20,715 nt of DNA from Limousia pullorum. GTDB lineage: Bacteria; Bacillota; Clostridia; Oscillospirales; Acutalibacteraceae. How positions within the stretch are numbered: position 1 is the first letter of the stretch; every line of letters starts with the position of its first letter. The DNA is taken from positions 1-20,715 of the forward strand of contig DVNG01000023.1 of the NCBI GenBank assembly GCA_018714545.1, written 5' to 3'. Below the pieces are notes generated by a model, which saw only the letters and a list, made by a program, of their open reading frames with translations, ran no database searches and was not told the DNA's origin. The position numbers were made by a program, and so were the translations under genes. Positions 1 to 6,780 of this stretch are shown one piece after another.

Positions 1-44
1 TTTGAAAGATTACATTAATTACTACAACAATGATAGAATAATTA

Positions 45-83
45 CAAAATTAAAAATGAGCCCGGTGCAATACCGAACTCATT
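45..83 (-). terminator. Intrinsic terminator of tmcAL
   Basis: Read on the minus strand, 83-72 and 66-55 form a 12-bp stem (AATGAGTTCGGT paired with ACCGGGCTCATT, two G-U wobbles) with a 5-nt loop, followed by TTTAATTTT. It lies just downstream of the tmcAL stop codon. Nothing else is visible in 1-108. Confidence 0.8.
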
Positions 84-108
84 CTGTTGAAATTTAATAT
101 TTATTTGT

Positions 109-1275
109 CTAAACTTTGGGGTTCACTTCAAAGTCCCTGCCGGATTTTCCCTTTTCTTTTAATGCAAGCTCTCTGATATCTGTGGCAAGGATATCCTTTT
201 CTAAAACTCTTCTTGCCTCAGGTTCAAGGGTTTTAATGGAGTCCGAGGGTTTTACAATTATGGGCAGAGTGGCTGTGTCCTTTGCCCTTGATAAAATTTT
301 ACGTCCTGTTTCATTAAATCCCAAAACACGGATGTATGGAAGGGACGTTCTTTGAATTTCCTTAGTTACTCCCAAAAGGAGATGTACCATAATTCTTCGA
401 AGCCTTGCCATTGTATAGCGTTTGGTTTTTACCTTTTCGATTATCTCCTGAACGCTTGAGCAGGTTCCTGCGGCGGCAAGTATTCTGTGTTCAAGTCCCT
501 CAGAAACATCCGGAAGAGAAGCCAAAAAGCTTGGTGTAGTTATCTTTAAAATATATCTTATAACCGTATCAAACATATCGAAAAACACCGGGCTTTCAGC
601 CATTTCCATTTCTGGTGTAAAACGTGAGTAATCCTCGGTGTCTTTGTTTTCAAAAACCATACTGCGGATTTTCGAGGCTGAGGCGATATTTCCTAAAATT
701 TCAGGACTGTCGTGTTCAGCTCCTTTTCTTTTAAAGGCTATTGGAATTATGTCTGTGTGTTCCAAAGCCTTGCAGTACTCCACCCCTAAAATATTGTTTG
801 GTGCGGCTAAAATTTTTCCGGTTTCCTCGCCGTAAAGCTCGTTTATTGATGTGGTCAATGCTCTTGGATAGTAGTCGCCCTTTTTCATGTGAAGTCTTAC
901 CTGTTCCTGAACCTGAGGGTCGGAGGTTGCCCTTGCGGCTTTTATTATGGCTTCAGTGTCACCGCATTCGCTTCCGAAACAGAGGTAATCAACACAGCCT
1001 AAGGCAGCAGCAGCCATAACTCCGTTTTCCGAAAATATCTGAGCATTTGATACAGCGTAAGGAACAGGAAGTTCAATTACCAGGTCGCTTCCGTTTTCAA
1101 GGGCGGTTTTAGCTCTTGAAAATTTTGAAAGGAGAGCTACGTCGCCACGCTGGGTAAAGCTTCCGCTCATTATGGAAATAACTGCGTCGGCGCAATGTTC
1201 TTTTATTGCTGTGTTCAGATATTTGTGGCCGTTATGAAATGGGTTATATTCGCTGATTACTGCGGCTGTTTTCAA
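109..1275 (-). CDS. tmcAL: tRNA(Met) cytidine acetate ligase TmcAL (YlbM family)
   Basis: 388 residues, normal for the family. TmcAL uses ATP and acetate to make N4-acetylcytidine at the wobble base of elongator tRNA(Met). The N-terminus carries the nucleotidyltransferase signature SEYNPFHNGH (residues 8-17, with the HxGH ATP-binding motif), followed by SGSFTQRGD and the GSECGD segment typical of the YlbM family. The start codon is TTG (1275-1273 on the minus strand). It is chosen because translation then begins MKTAAVISEYNPFHNGH, as in the family, and because a GAGG Shine-Dalgarno lies nine bases upstream. The nearby ATG at about 1282 is in another frame. The gene is divergent from ackA; tmcAL and ackA being neighbours is common in Clostridia (from memory). 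The assignment is confident. Confidence 0.95.
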   Translation of the reverse strand: MKTAAVISEYNPFHNGHKYLNTAIKEHCADAVISIMSGSFTQRGDVALLSKFSRAKTALENGSDLVIELPVPYAVSNAQIFSENGVMAAAALGCVDYLCFGSECGDTEAIIKAARATSDPQVQEQVRLHMKKGDYYPRALTTSINELYGEETGKILAAPNNILGVEYCKALEHTDIIPIAFKRKGAEHDSPEILGNIASASKIRSMVFENKDTEDYSRFTPEMEMAESPVFFDMFDTVIRYILKITTPSFLASLPDVSEGLEHRILAAAGTCSSVQEIIEKVKTKRYTMARLRRIMVHLLLGVTKEIQRTSLPYIRVLGFNETGRKILSRAKDTATLPIIVKPSDSIKTLEPEARRVLEKDILATDIRELALKEKGKSGRDFEVNPKV

Positions 1276-1334
1276 AATTCATTACCTCGATTCGATTTAT
1301 TTCTTCAAATTTACCTGCTGAATATAAAAAGGTC

Positions 1335-1363
1335 TTGAAAAATTAAACTTATTGTATTACAAT
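1335..1363 (+). promoter_or_regulatory. Sigma-A type promoter of ackA
   Basis: TTGAAA at 1335-1340, a 17-base spacer and TACAAT at 1358-1363, about 60 bases upstream of the ackA start. Both boxes match the vegetative consensus at five of six positions. The tmcAL-ackA intergenic region is AT-rich and holds no other gene. Confidence 0.7.
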
Positions 1364-1423
1364 TATATTGTATTTTTATTATATATGAATTTTTTTATAA
1401 GTTCAACAGAGGAGGAGATTGCA

Positions 1424-2638
1424 GTGAAAATTCTTGTTATCAATGCAGGAAGTTCATCACTTAAATATCAGCTTATCGATATGGAAAACGAGCAGGTTAT
1501 TGCTAAAGGTAACTGCGAAAGAATAGGCATGGACGGTTCTTTCATCGGACATAAAACCTTCGACGGCAGAAGCCGTACAGATACAGTTCCAATGCCAGAC
1601 CACAGATCTGCTTTTATGCAGGTTAAAAAGGCTTTGACAGACCCTGAGGTTGGCGTAATCACAGATTTGCACGAGGTTTCCGCAGTAGGTCACAGAATAG
1701 TTCAGGGCGGTGCTTTGTTCAGCAAATCAGTTCTTGTTGATGAAAAGGTTATTAAGGGTATTGAAAGTCTTATTCCTTTGGCACCTCTCCACAATAAGGG
1801 TCATGTTCAGGCTATCAGAGCTTGCCGTGACGTTTTCGGACTTGACGTTCCTGAGGTTGTTGTTTTCGATACAGCTTTCCATTCAACAATGCCTCCAAAG
1901 GCATACATGTACGCTATCCCTTATGAGTATTATGAGAAGTATCAGGTTAGAAGATACGGCTTCCACGGTACATCCCATAGATATGTAAGCGGAGAGATGG
2001 CAAAAATTCTCGGCAGAGATATTAAAGAACTCAAGCTCATCACATGCCACATCGGCAACGGTTCTTCAATTACAGCTATTGACAAGGGCAAGGTTATAGA
2101 TACATCGATGGGTCTTACACCTCTTGACGGATTTATGATGGGTTCACGTTCAGGTTCTCTTGACCCTTCTGTTGTAACTTTCATTGCAGAAAAAGAAAAT
2201 CTCACTCCACAGGAAATGAACGAAATCCTCAATAAAAAGTCAGGCCTTTTGGGTATTTCTGGTGTTTCCAGCGACGACAGAGATGTTACATCTGCTGAAA
2301 AGAGCGGAAACAAGCATGCTCAGCTTGCTCATGAAATGCTCTATTATCAGATTGCAAAGACAATCGGCGGCTATTATGTAGCTCTCGGCGGCTGTGACGG
2401 TATCGTATTTACCGCAGGCCTCGGCGAGCATCAGTCTCCATTGAGAGCTGCTGTCTGCAATTATCTCAAATGCCTCGGCGTTTCTCTTGACGCTGCTGCA
2501 AATGACAGCGCAAAGAGCGGAGAGAACGTTTGCATCACAGACATCACATCAAAGATTCCTGTATATATCATTCCTACTAACGAGGAGCTTGTTATCGCAA
2601 GAGATACAAGAGATATCGTTGAAGGCTTGAAGAAATAA
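1424..2638 (+). CDS. ackA: Acetate kinase
   Basis: 404 residues from the GTG at 1424, usual length for acetate kinase. The enzyme interconverts acetyl phosphate + ADP and acetate + ATP, the ATP-yielding last step of acetate fermentation. The frame is open from 1352, but GTG at 1424 is preferred because AGGAGGAG lies directly upstream and translation then starts MKILVINAGSSSLKYQL, the conserved N-terminus. Other family motifs are GFHGTSHRYV, HIGNGSSI (nucleotide/phosphate loop), MGLTPLDGFMMGSRSG (signature 2) and FTAGLGEHQ near the C-terminus. No pta lies beside it in this window. It stands alone between its own promoter and terminator. Its natural partners may include the acyl-CoA-producing oxidoreductase encoded further right, but that link is inferred. 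Confidence 0.97.
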   Translation: MKILVINAGSSSLKYQLIDMENEQVIAKGNCERIGMDGSFIGHKTFDGRSRTDTVPMPDHRSAFMQVKKALTDPEVGVITDLHEVSAVGHRIVQGGALFSKSVLVDEKVIKGIESLIPLAPLHNKGHVQAIRACRDVFGLDVPEVVVFDTAFHSTMPPKAYMYAIPYEYYEKYQVRRYGFHGTSHRYVSGEMAKILGRDIKELKLITCHIGNGSSITAIDKGKVIDTSMGLTPLDGFMMGSRSGSLDPSVVTFIAEKENLTPQEMNEILNKKSGLLGISGVSSDDRDVTSAEKSGNKHAQLAHEMLYYQIAKTIGGYYVALGGCDGIVFTAGLGEHQSPLRAAVCNYLKCLGVSLDAAANDSAKSGENVCITDITSKIPVYIIPTNEELVIARDTRDIVEGLKK

Positions 2639-2665
2639 TTACAGTAATAAATAATATTTACATAT

Positions 2666-2710
2666 CCCGTTTTATTTATCCCGTGATAGATAAAACGGGG
2701 TATTTTTTTT
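2666..2710 (+). terminator. Strong intrinsic terminator of ackA
   Basis: A 15-bp stem (2666-2680 with 2685-2699, one G-U wobble) has a 4-base loop CCGT and is followed by GTATTTTTTTT. It should largely isolate ackA from the downstream small ORF and recombinase. Confidence 0.9.
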
Positions 2711-2749
2711 GGCTTACCTGCGTAAAATGTCTTGAAAGGAGAGATACTT

Positions 2750-2890
2750 ATGAATCAAACAACAAAAAACAAGGAAGCCCAAGTGACAAATAAATATAAG
2801 TCAGAGGACGCAGTTCAGAGAAAAGAAAACCTGCTTTCAAAACTCAAAAAGATTTTGGAGCGTTCAAAAAAGAAAATCTTTAAGGACTGA
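2750..2890 (+). CDS. Small lysine-rich protein upstream of recombinase, unknown function
   Basis: A 46-residue ORF (MNQTTKNKEA... to ...KKKIFKD) has a good Shine-Dalgarno (AAGGAG, 2736-2741) and ends six bases before the recombinase ATG. The recombinase Shine-Dalgarno (AAGGA, 2882-2886) lies inside its last codons, so the two are probably translationally coupled. About a third of residues are Lys or Arg. The second half (residues ~20-44) could form an amphipathic, strongly basic helix, and there is no membrane segment. I do not recognise a family. By position it might be a partner or recombination directionality factor of the recombinase, but that is only inference. It is too short for coding statistics to decide; the RBS and spacing are the main support. 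Confidence 0.6.
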   Translation: MNQTTKNKEAQVTNKYKSEDAVQRKENLLSKLKKILERSKKKIFKD

Positions 2891-2896
2891 AAATAA

Positions 2897-4486
2897 ATGA
2901 GCGGCGAAAAAGCGGCCGTTTATGTAAGGCTTTCCGAAGAGGACAGAGATAAGGAAAAGAATTTTCAGGAGAGCAGAAGTATAATAAATCAAAAATCACT
3001 GCTTTTTACATATGCCGAAGAAAACGGATTTCAGGTTGTGGGAGTGTACAGCGACGAGGATTACGCAGGCTCCGACAGAAACCGCCCTATGTTTAAGAAG
3101 CTTATAAAAGACGCCTCTTTGGGAAAGTTCAGTGTTGTGCTTTGTAAAAGCCAATCGAGATTTACAAGGGAAATGGAGCTTGTGGAAAAATACATCCACG
3201 GGCTCTTTCCCCTGTGGGGCGTGAGATTTATCGGCGTTGTGGACAGAGCGGATACCCTTGTGCCGGGAAATAAAAAAGCCAGACAGATTAACGGACTTGT
3301 CAACGAGTGGTATTTGGAGGATTTGTCCGAAAGCATAAAAAGCGTTTTAAATGATTTGAGAAGCAAGGGAAAGCATATAGGAGCTTTTGCACCTTACGGC
3401 TATAAAAAAGATAAGGATAATAAAGGCCATCTTGTGCCGGACGAGCCGGCGGCAAGGGTGGTGAGAAAAATTTTTTCTATGTATGCTGAGGGTACAAGTA
3501 AAATAAATATAGCCAGATATTTAAACGATAAAAATATTCCCACGCCTGCACTCTATAAAAGACAGCAAAACCTAAACTGGAAAAATTCAGAAGCCGAAAA
3601 CGGTTTTTATTGGCGTTACTACACGGTGTCGTCAATTTTGGAAAATCAAGTTTACACAGGCGCAATGGTACAGGGAAAGAAAAAGAGTCTCAGCTATAAA
3701 TCATCAAAAACCGTGAAAACAGACCCAAAGGACTGGTTTGTAGTGGAGAATACCCATGAGCCTCTTATTGACAAAGAAACATGGGAAAAAGCCGAGAACA
3801 TGAGAAAATCAAGTGCAAAGCCTGCATACAAAACAAAAAATATGGATGTTTTTTCAGGAATAGTTTACTGCGGCTTCTGCGGAAAAAAGCTTAAAAAGTC
3901 GTATCACTGCCGTAACGGAATAAAAAAGGTTTACTACCGCTGTCCTATGAGATTGTTAGGGGAAAAGTATTGTCACGGAACAAGCATACTGTCGGAAAAA
4001 CTTAAAAAAACGGCGGTAAGGGAATTTGTTAATATTTGTAATAGCCTTTTAGGAAAAGAATATACAGAACAGCTGACAATCTCAGATAAAAGCTTTGAAC
4101 TTGAGCAAAAGGAAACCCTTGAAAACAAACTTAAAAGTATAATTTTCAATGAAAAAAAGCTTAAAAATATTTTTGCAAAAGCCTATGTGGATAAATATAC
4201 GGGGGTTATAAGCGATGAAGAGTATTTAGCAGTAACCGAAAAGCTGAAATCCGAAAAATCTGCTCTTGAGGAAGAAAAAAGCACCTTGAAAAATCAGATA
4301 AAAACACTTGATGAAAATATTGAAAAACAAAAGGCTGAGGGAGGTCAAAACTCCTTTTTAAAAAAGCTTGAAACAGACCAAGAGTTTGCAGACGATATCT
4401 GCCGGGAATTTATAGAAAAAATTACCCTGTTGGGACATGAAGAAAATTCAAGAAAGGCGATAATAGAAATTATCTGGAATATATAG
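2897..4486 (+). CDS. Large serine recombinase (resolvase/Tn4451-TnpX/skin-recombinase type)
   Basis: 529 residues, typical of large serine site-specific recombinases. The N-terminal resolvase domain (residues ~5-150) has the active-site motif AVYVRLSEED with nucleophile Ser13, then DYAGSDRNRPMF and the arginine-bearing SQSRFTRE. A Recombinase domain follows (GKHIGAFAPYGYKKD, with AARVVRKIFSMYAEG). A zinc ribbon carries Cys325, Cys328, Cys349 and Cys359. The C-terminal ~150 residues are Lys/Glu-rich, probably coiled coil. No interruption is seen and the catalytic residues are present, so it is probably active. Such enzymes join attP and attB and, with a directionality factor, excise elements. 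The stop codon lies 24 bases before truncated cotJC sequence, placing it at the edge of an element, as in sporulation-gene-interrupting (skin-like) elements. Confidence 0.93.
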   Translation: MSGEKAAVYVRLSEEDRDKEKNFQESRSIINQKSLLFTYAEENGFQVVGVYSDEDYAGSDRNRPMFKKLIKDASLGKFSVVLCKSQSRFTREMELVEKYIHGLFPLWGVRFIGVVDRADTLVPGNKKARQINGLVNEWYLEDLSESIKSVLNDLRSKGKHIGAFAPYGYKKDKDNKGHLVPDEPAARVVRKIFSMYAEGTSKINIARYLNDKNIPTPALYKRQQNLNWKNSEAENGFYWRYYTVSSILENQVYTGAMVQGKKKSLSYKSSKTVKTDPKDWFVVENTHEPLIDKETWEKAENMRKSSAKPAYKTKNMDVFSGIVYCGFCGKKLKKSYHCRNGIKKVYYRCPMRLLGEKYCHGTSILSEKLKKTAVREFVNICNSLLGKEYTEQLTISDKSFELEQKETLENKLKSIIFNEKKLKNIFAKAYVDKYTGVISDEEYLAVTEKLKSEKSALEEEKSTLKNQIKTLDENIEKQKAEGGQNSFLKKLETDQEFADDICREFIEKITLLGHEENSRKAIIEIIWNI

Positions 4487-4508
4487 GTGGTATTTTTAAA
4501 GTACCGCC
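4486..4508 (+). repeat. Inverted repeat at the recombinase/cotJC junction, candidate att site
   Basis: GGTGGTA (4486-4492) and TACCGCC (4502-4508) form a 7-base inverted repeat with one G-T mismatch around a 9-base AT-rich spacer. The dyad centre is about 4497. Recognisable CotJC homology begins immediately to the right, around 4510 (E-Q-K-A-R). Large serine recombinase att sites are usually imperfect dyads with a central crossover dinucleotide, so this fits an attR-like site. The exact crossover cannot be fixed without the partner site. Confidence 0.45.
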
Positions 4509-4722
4509 AGAGCAGAAAGCGAGAACTACCTATGATAACATTCTCAGATTCTGCGACGACTATGATGTAAGGGACGCAATACGCTTTTTGAGAGAACGTG
4601 AGATTGTCCATTATCAGCGTTTCGGAGAAAACCTGAGAATACTCACAGATAAGCTTGACGAGCGCAACTTCTATGCATTTAACCCGTCTTTCGATAAATG
4701 TCCGGTAAAGAAACCTAAATAA
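4501..4722 (+). pseudogene. cotJC: 3' fragment of cotJC (spore coat / manganese catalase family), split by the element
   Basis: An open frame with no start codon encodes about 73 residues matching only the C-terminal part of CotJC: EQKARTTYDNILRF, DVRDAIRFLREREIVHYQRFGE, then FYAFNPSFDK and a TAA stop at 4720-4722. B. subtilis CotJC, as I recall it, has the parallel DDPDLNDSLRFLREREIVH. The REREIVH helix carries the Glu/His metal ligands of the manganese-catalase fold. The first two thirds of the gene, and the usual cotJA and cotJB neighbours, are absent from the window. Homology stops at ~4509, next to the recombinase stop and an inverted repeat. The fragment is not degraded: no stop or frameshift appears up to its natural end and it keeps a terminator. 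That fits a gene split by a site-specific element, restorable on excision, though an old relic is possible. Confidence 0.85.
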
Positions 4723-4743
4723 AAGAGGAAAAACTTAATGAAG

Positions 4744-4778
4744 AATCGTCCGTAAAATTCGGGCGGTTTTTCTTTTTG
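4744..4778 (+). terminator. Intrinsic terminator after the cotJC fragment
   Basis: Stem 4744-4752 with 4760-4768 (core CGTCCG/CGGGCG with one wobble, flanking wobble and A-T pairs), 7-base loop, then a T-rich run TTTTTCTTTTTG. It is placed 21 bases after the cotJC stop. Confidence 0.75.
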
Positions 4779-4821
4779 TTGGACTTCAATGTATAAATAT
4801 ACGAATTTTGACAAATATATA

Positions 4822-4850
4822 TTGCAATTTACCGAAAAATTTGTTATTAT
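4822..4850 (+). promoter_or_regulatory. Sigma-A type promoter of the zinc-ribbon/metY/vor operon
   Basis: TTGCAA at 4822-4827, 17-base spacer, TATTAT at 4845-4850, in an AT-rich stretch. The leader to the next start codon at 4935 is about 75-80 bases. No comparable promoter or terminator is evident between here and 10076, so it may drive the whole run. Confidence 0.65.
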
Positions 4851-4934
4851 ATATAAGCGTACATTTTTATTGTTGCAAGTTAGCATGTGTTTTGCCTCAA
4901 AATGGGGCGAAATGAGATTTGGGAGGTTGAACAT

Positions 4935-5462
4935 ATGAAAATATGTCCACGCTGTAAAAGACTTCACTCGGATACATATACAGAATGTACAGAGTGCGGA
5001 AAGCCTCTGAGAGGTATAGAAAGCGAAAACGAAGAAACATATCTTATTACGGCAGAGGGATTTGAAAGAGAACATATAAGAGCATCTTTACAGGATGCGG
5101 GAATTCCATGTGCTCCGAGATTTAGAAACGATATGTATTCCTCTGATGAGGTGACGGGAAAGGGTACATCTCTTGCAGAGATAAATGTTCCGTTTTCGGC
5201 TTTTACCAAGGCTTACGACACATGCGTTATGATAGGCGCTATTGACCCGGAAAAACCGCTTCCTTTCGATATGGACGAGGCGGAGAAAATGTGCCGGGAA
5301 ATAGGGGAAAAGAATAAGGATAAGATTAAAGAGAAAATGAGTCCTTCAAAACGAACAACATATAAAGTTTTGGGCGCAGTCTTATTTTTGCTTTTAGTCG
5401 CAGTGGTTGTTTGGGGAACAGACTTCATCACCGCATGGATTAAGGGATTATTCGGAGGTTGA
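4935..5462 (+). CDS. Zinc-ribbon protein with C-terminal membrane anchor (DUF2007-like middle domain)
   Basis: 175 residues from ATG 4935, which follows GGGAGG (4921-4926) and gives a start right at the zinc ribbon; the frame is open from 4887 without a better start. The N-terminal zinc ribbon has Cys4, Cys7, Cys18 and Cys21. Residues ~36-105 (LITAEGFEREHIRASLQDAGIP onwards in pattern) resemble the small DUF2007 'signal-transducing' ferredoxin-like domain; this is a tentative match from pattern alone. A basic linker precedes a single hydrophobic segment at about residues 144-161, so it should be tail-anchored with the zinc ribbon in the cytosol. Its last codons contain the Shine-Dalgarno of metY, so the two are coupled. 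The role is unknown. Confidence 0.8.
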   Translation: MKICPRCKRLHSDTYTECTECGKPLRGIESENEETYLITAEGFEREHIRASLQDAGIPCAPRFRNDMYSSDEVTGKGTSLAEINVPFSAFTKAYDTCVMIGAIDPEKPLPFDMDEAEKMCREIGEKNKDKIKEKMSPSKRTTYKVLGAVLFLLLVAVVVWGTDFITAWIKGLFGG

Positions 5463-5467
5463 GTATT

Positions 5468-6739
5468 ATGAAAATCGAAACAAAATGCATTCAGTCCGGC
5501 TGGCAGCCAAAAAACGGAGAACCGAGAGTTCTGCCGATTTACCAGAGCACAACTTTTAAATATGAAACCAGCGAGCAAATGGGACGTTTGTTTGACCTTG
5601 AGGAAAGCGGATATTTTTACACAAGACTTCAAAACCCTACCAATGATACGGTTGCCGCAAAGATTTGCGACCTTGAGGGCGGTGTAGCCGCAATGCTCAC
5701 ATCTTCAGGACAGGCGGCAAACTTTTATGCTGTAATGAATATCGCCGAAGCAGGCGACCACATTATCTGTTCTGCAACAGTTTACGGCGGAACCTATAAC
5801 CTCTATGCCCACACAATAAGAAAGATGGGAATAGAAGCAACTTTTGTTGACCCTGACTGCACAGAGGAAGAATTGAACGCTGCATTTAAACCAAATACAA
5901 AGTGCGTTGTAGGTGAAACCATTGCAAACCCTGCACTTGTTGTTTTGGATATAGAAAAATTTGCAAAGGCTGCTCATGCTCACGGTGTTCCTCTTATTGT
6001 GGACAACACATTTGCAACACCAATAAATTGCAGACCTTTTGAGTGGGGCGCAGATATTGTAACCCATTCCACAACAAAATATATGGACGGCCACGCAACC
6101 TGCGTAGGTGGCGCTATTGTGGATTCAGGCAACTTTGACTGGGACGCTCATGCCGACAAATTCCCGGGACTTACAACTCCAGATGAAACATATCACGGCG
6201 TTGTATATACACAGAAATTCGGAAAGGGCGCATTTATCACAAAGGCTACAGCTCAGATGATGAGAGATTTGGGTTCAATCCAGTCTCCGATGAACGCTTT
6301 CCTTCTGAATTTGGGACTTGAAACACTTCACCTGAGAGTTCCAAGACATTGCAGCAATGCACTTGCAGTTGCAAAGTTCCTTGAGAACCACGAGAAGGTT
6401 GCATGGGTAAATTATCCTGACCTTGAAAGCAACAAGTACCATGAGCTTGCAAAGAAATATCTTCCTAACGGTTCCTGCGGCGTTGTAACCTTCGGCGTTA
6501 AGGGCGGCAGACAGGCAGCTTCCGAGATGATGGATAATTTGAAGCTGGGAGCTATCGTTACTCACGTTGCAGACGCAAGAACCTGCGTTCTTCATCCTGC
6601 AAGCCATACACACAGACAGATGAACGACCAGGAGCTTATCGAAGCAGGCGTACAGCCTGACCTTATCAGACTCAGCGTAGGTATTGAAAACGTTGACGAT
6701 ATTATCGAGGACTTGGCTCAGGCTCTTGAGAAGTGCTGA
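5468..6739 (+). CDS. metY: O-acetylhomoserine sulfhydrylase family PLP enzyme (MetY)
   Basis: 423 residues from ATG 5468. The TTG at 5459 overlaps the GGAGG Shine-Dalgarno (5454-5458) and is unlikely to be used. This is a Cys/Met-metabolism PLP enzyme (fold type I). The N-terminal WQPKNGEPRVLPIYQSTTFK, YFYTRLQNPTND, SSGQAANFYA and VDNTFATP are typical. The PLP Schiff-base Lys lies in THSTTKYMDGHA. The length and the long insertion after it match O-acetylhomoserine aminocarboxypropyltransferase (sulfide + O-acetylhomoserine to homocysteine + acetate) better than the ~400-residue methionine gamma-lyases. Side gamma-lyase activity, giving 2-oxobutyrate, is possible and would suit the downstream 2-oxoacid oxidoreductase, but this is inference. 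Forty-one bases separate it from the next gene. Confidence 0.9.
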   Translation: MKIETKCIQSGWQPKNGEPRVLPIYQSTTFKYETSEQMGRLFDLEESGYFYTRLQNPTNDTVAAKICDLEGGVAAMLTSSGQAANFYAVMNIAEAGDHIICSATVYGGTYNLYAHTIRKMGIEATFVDPDCTEEELNAAFKPNTKCVVGETIANPALVVLDIEKFAKAAHAHGVPLIVDNTFATPINCRPFEWGADIVTHSTTKYMDGHATCVGGAIVDSGNFDWDAHADKFPGLTTPDETYHGVVYTQKFGKGAFITKATAQMMRDLGSIQSPMNAFLLNLGLETLHLRVPRHCSNALAVAKFLENHEKVAWVNYPDLESNKYHELAKKYLPNGSCGVVTFGVKGGRQAASEMMDNLKLGAIVTHVADARTCVLHPASHTHRQMNDQELIEAGVQPDLIRLSVGIENVDDIIEDLAQALEKC

Positions 6740-6768
6740 TTTAAGATTTATATAAAAGATAAAATCAG
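6736..6768 (+). other. Hairpin in the metY / NTPase gap
   Basis: CTGATTT (6736-6742, overlapping the metY stop) is the exact complement of AAATCAG (6762-6768), 19-base AT-rich loop, with no T-run after it. It ends at the start of the GAGGTAAGG ribosome-binding region of the next gene. It could be an RNA-stability or weak translation-control element rather than a terminator. Confidence 0.35.
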
Positions 6769-6780
6769 AGGTAAGGGTTT

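Noticed and set aside
1942..2313. 123-codon open frame on the minus strand inside ackA, and many similar antisense frames across the window.
   Set aside because: They are shadows of clearly recognised genes, without ribosome-binding sites or recognisable protein features.
2699..4497. Direct repeat GGTATTTTT at 2699-2707 and 4489-4497 bracketing the small ORF and recombinase, as if they formed a 1.8-kb element.
   Set aside because: The left copy is the T-tail of the ackA terminator, and a small element here would not explain why the sequence to its left is ackA rather than the 5' part of cotJC.
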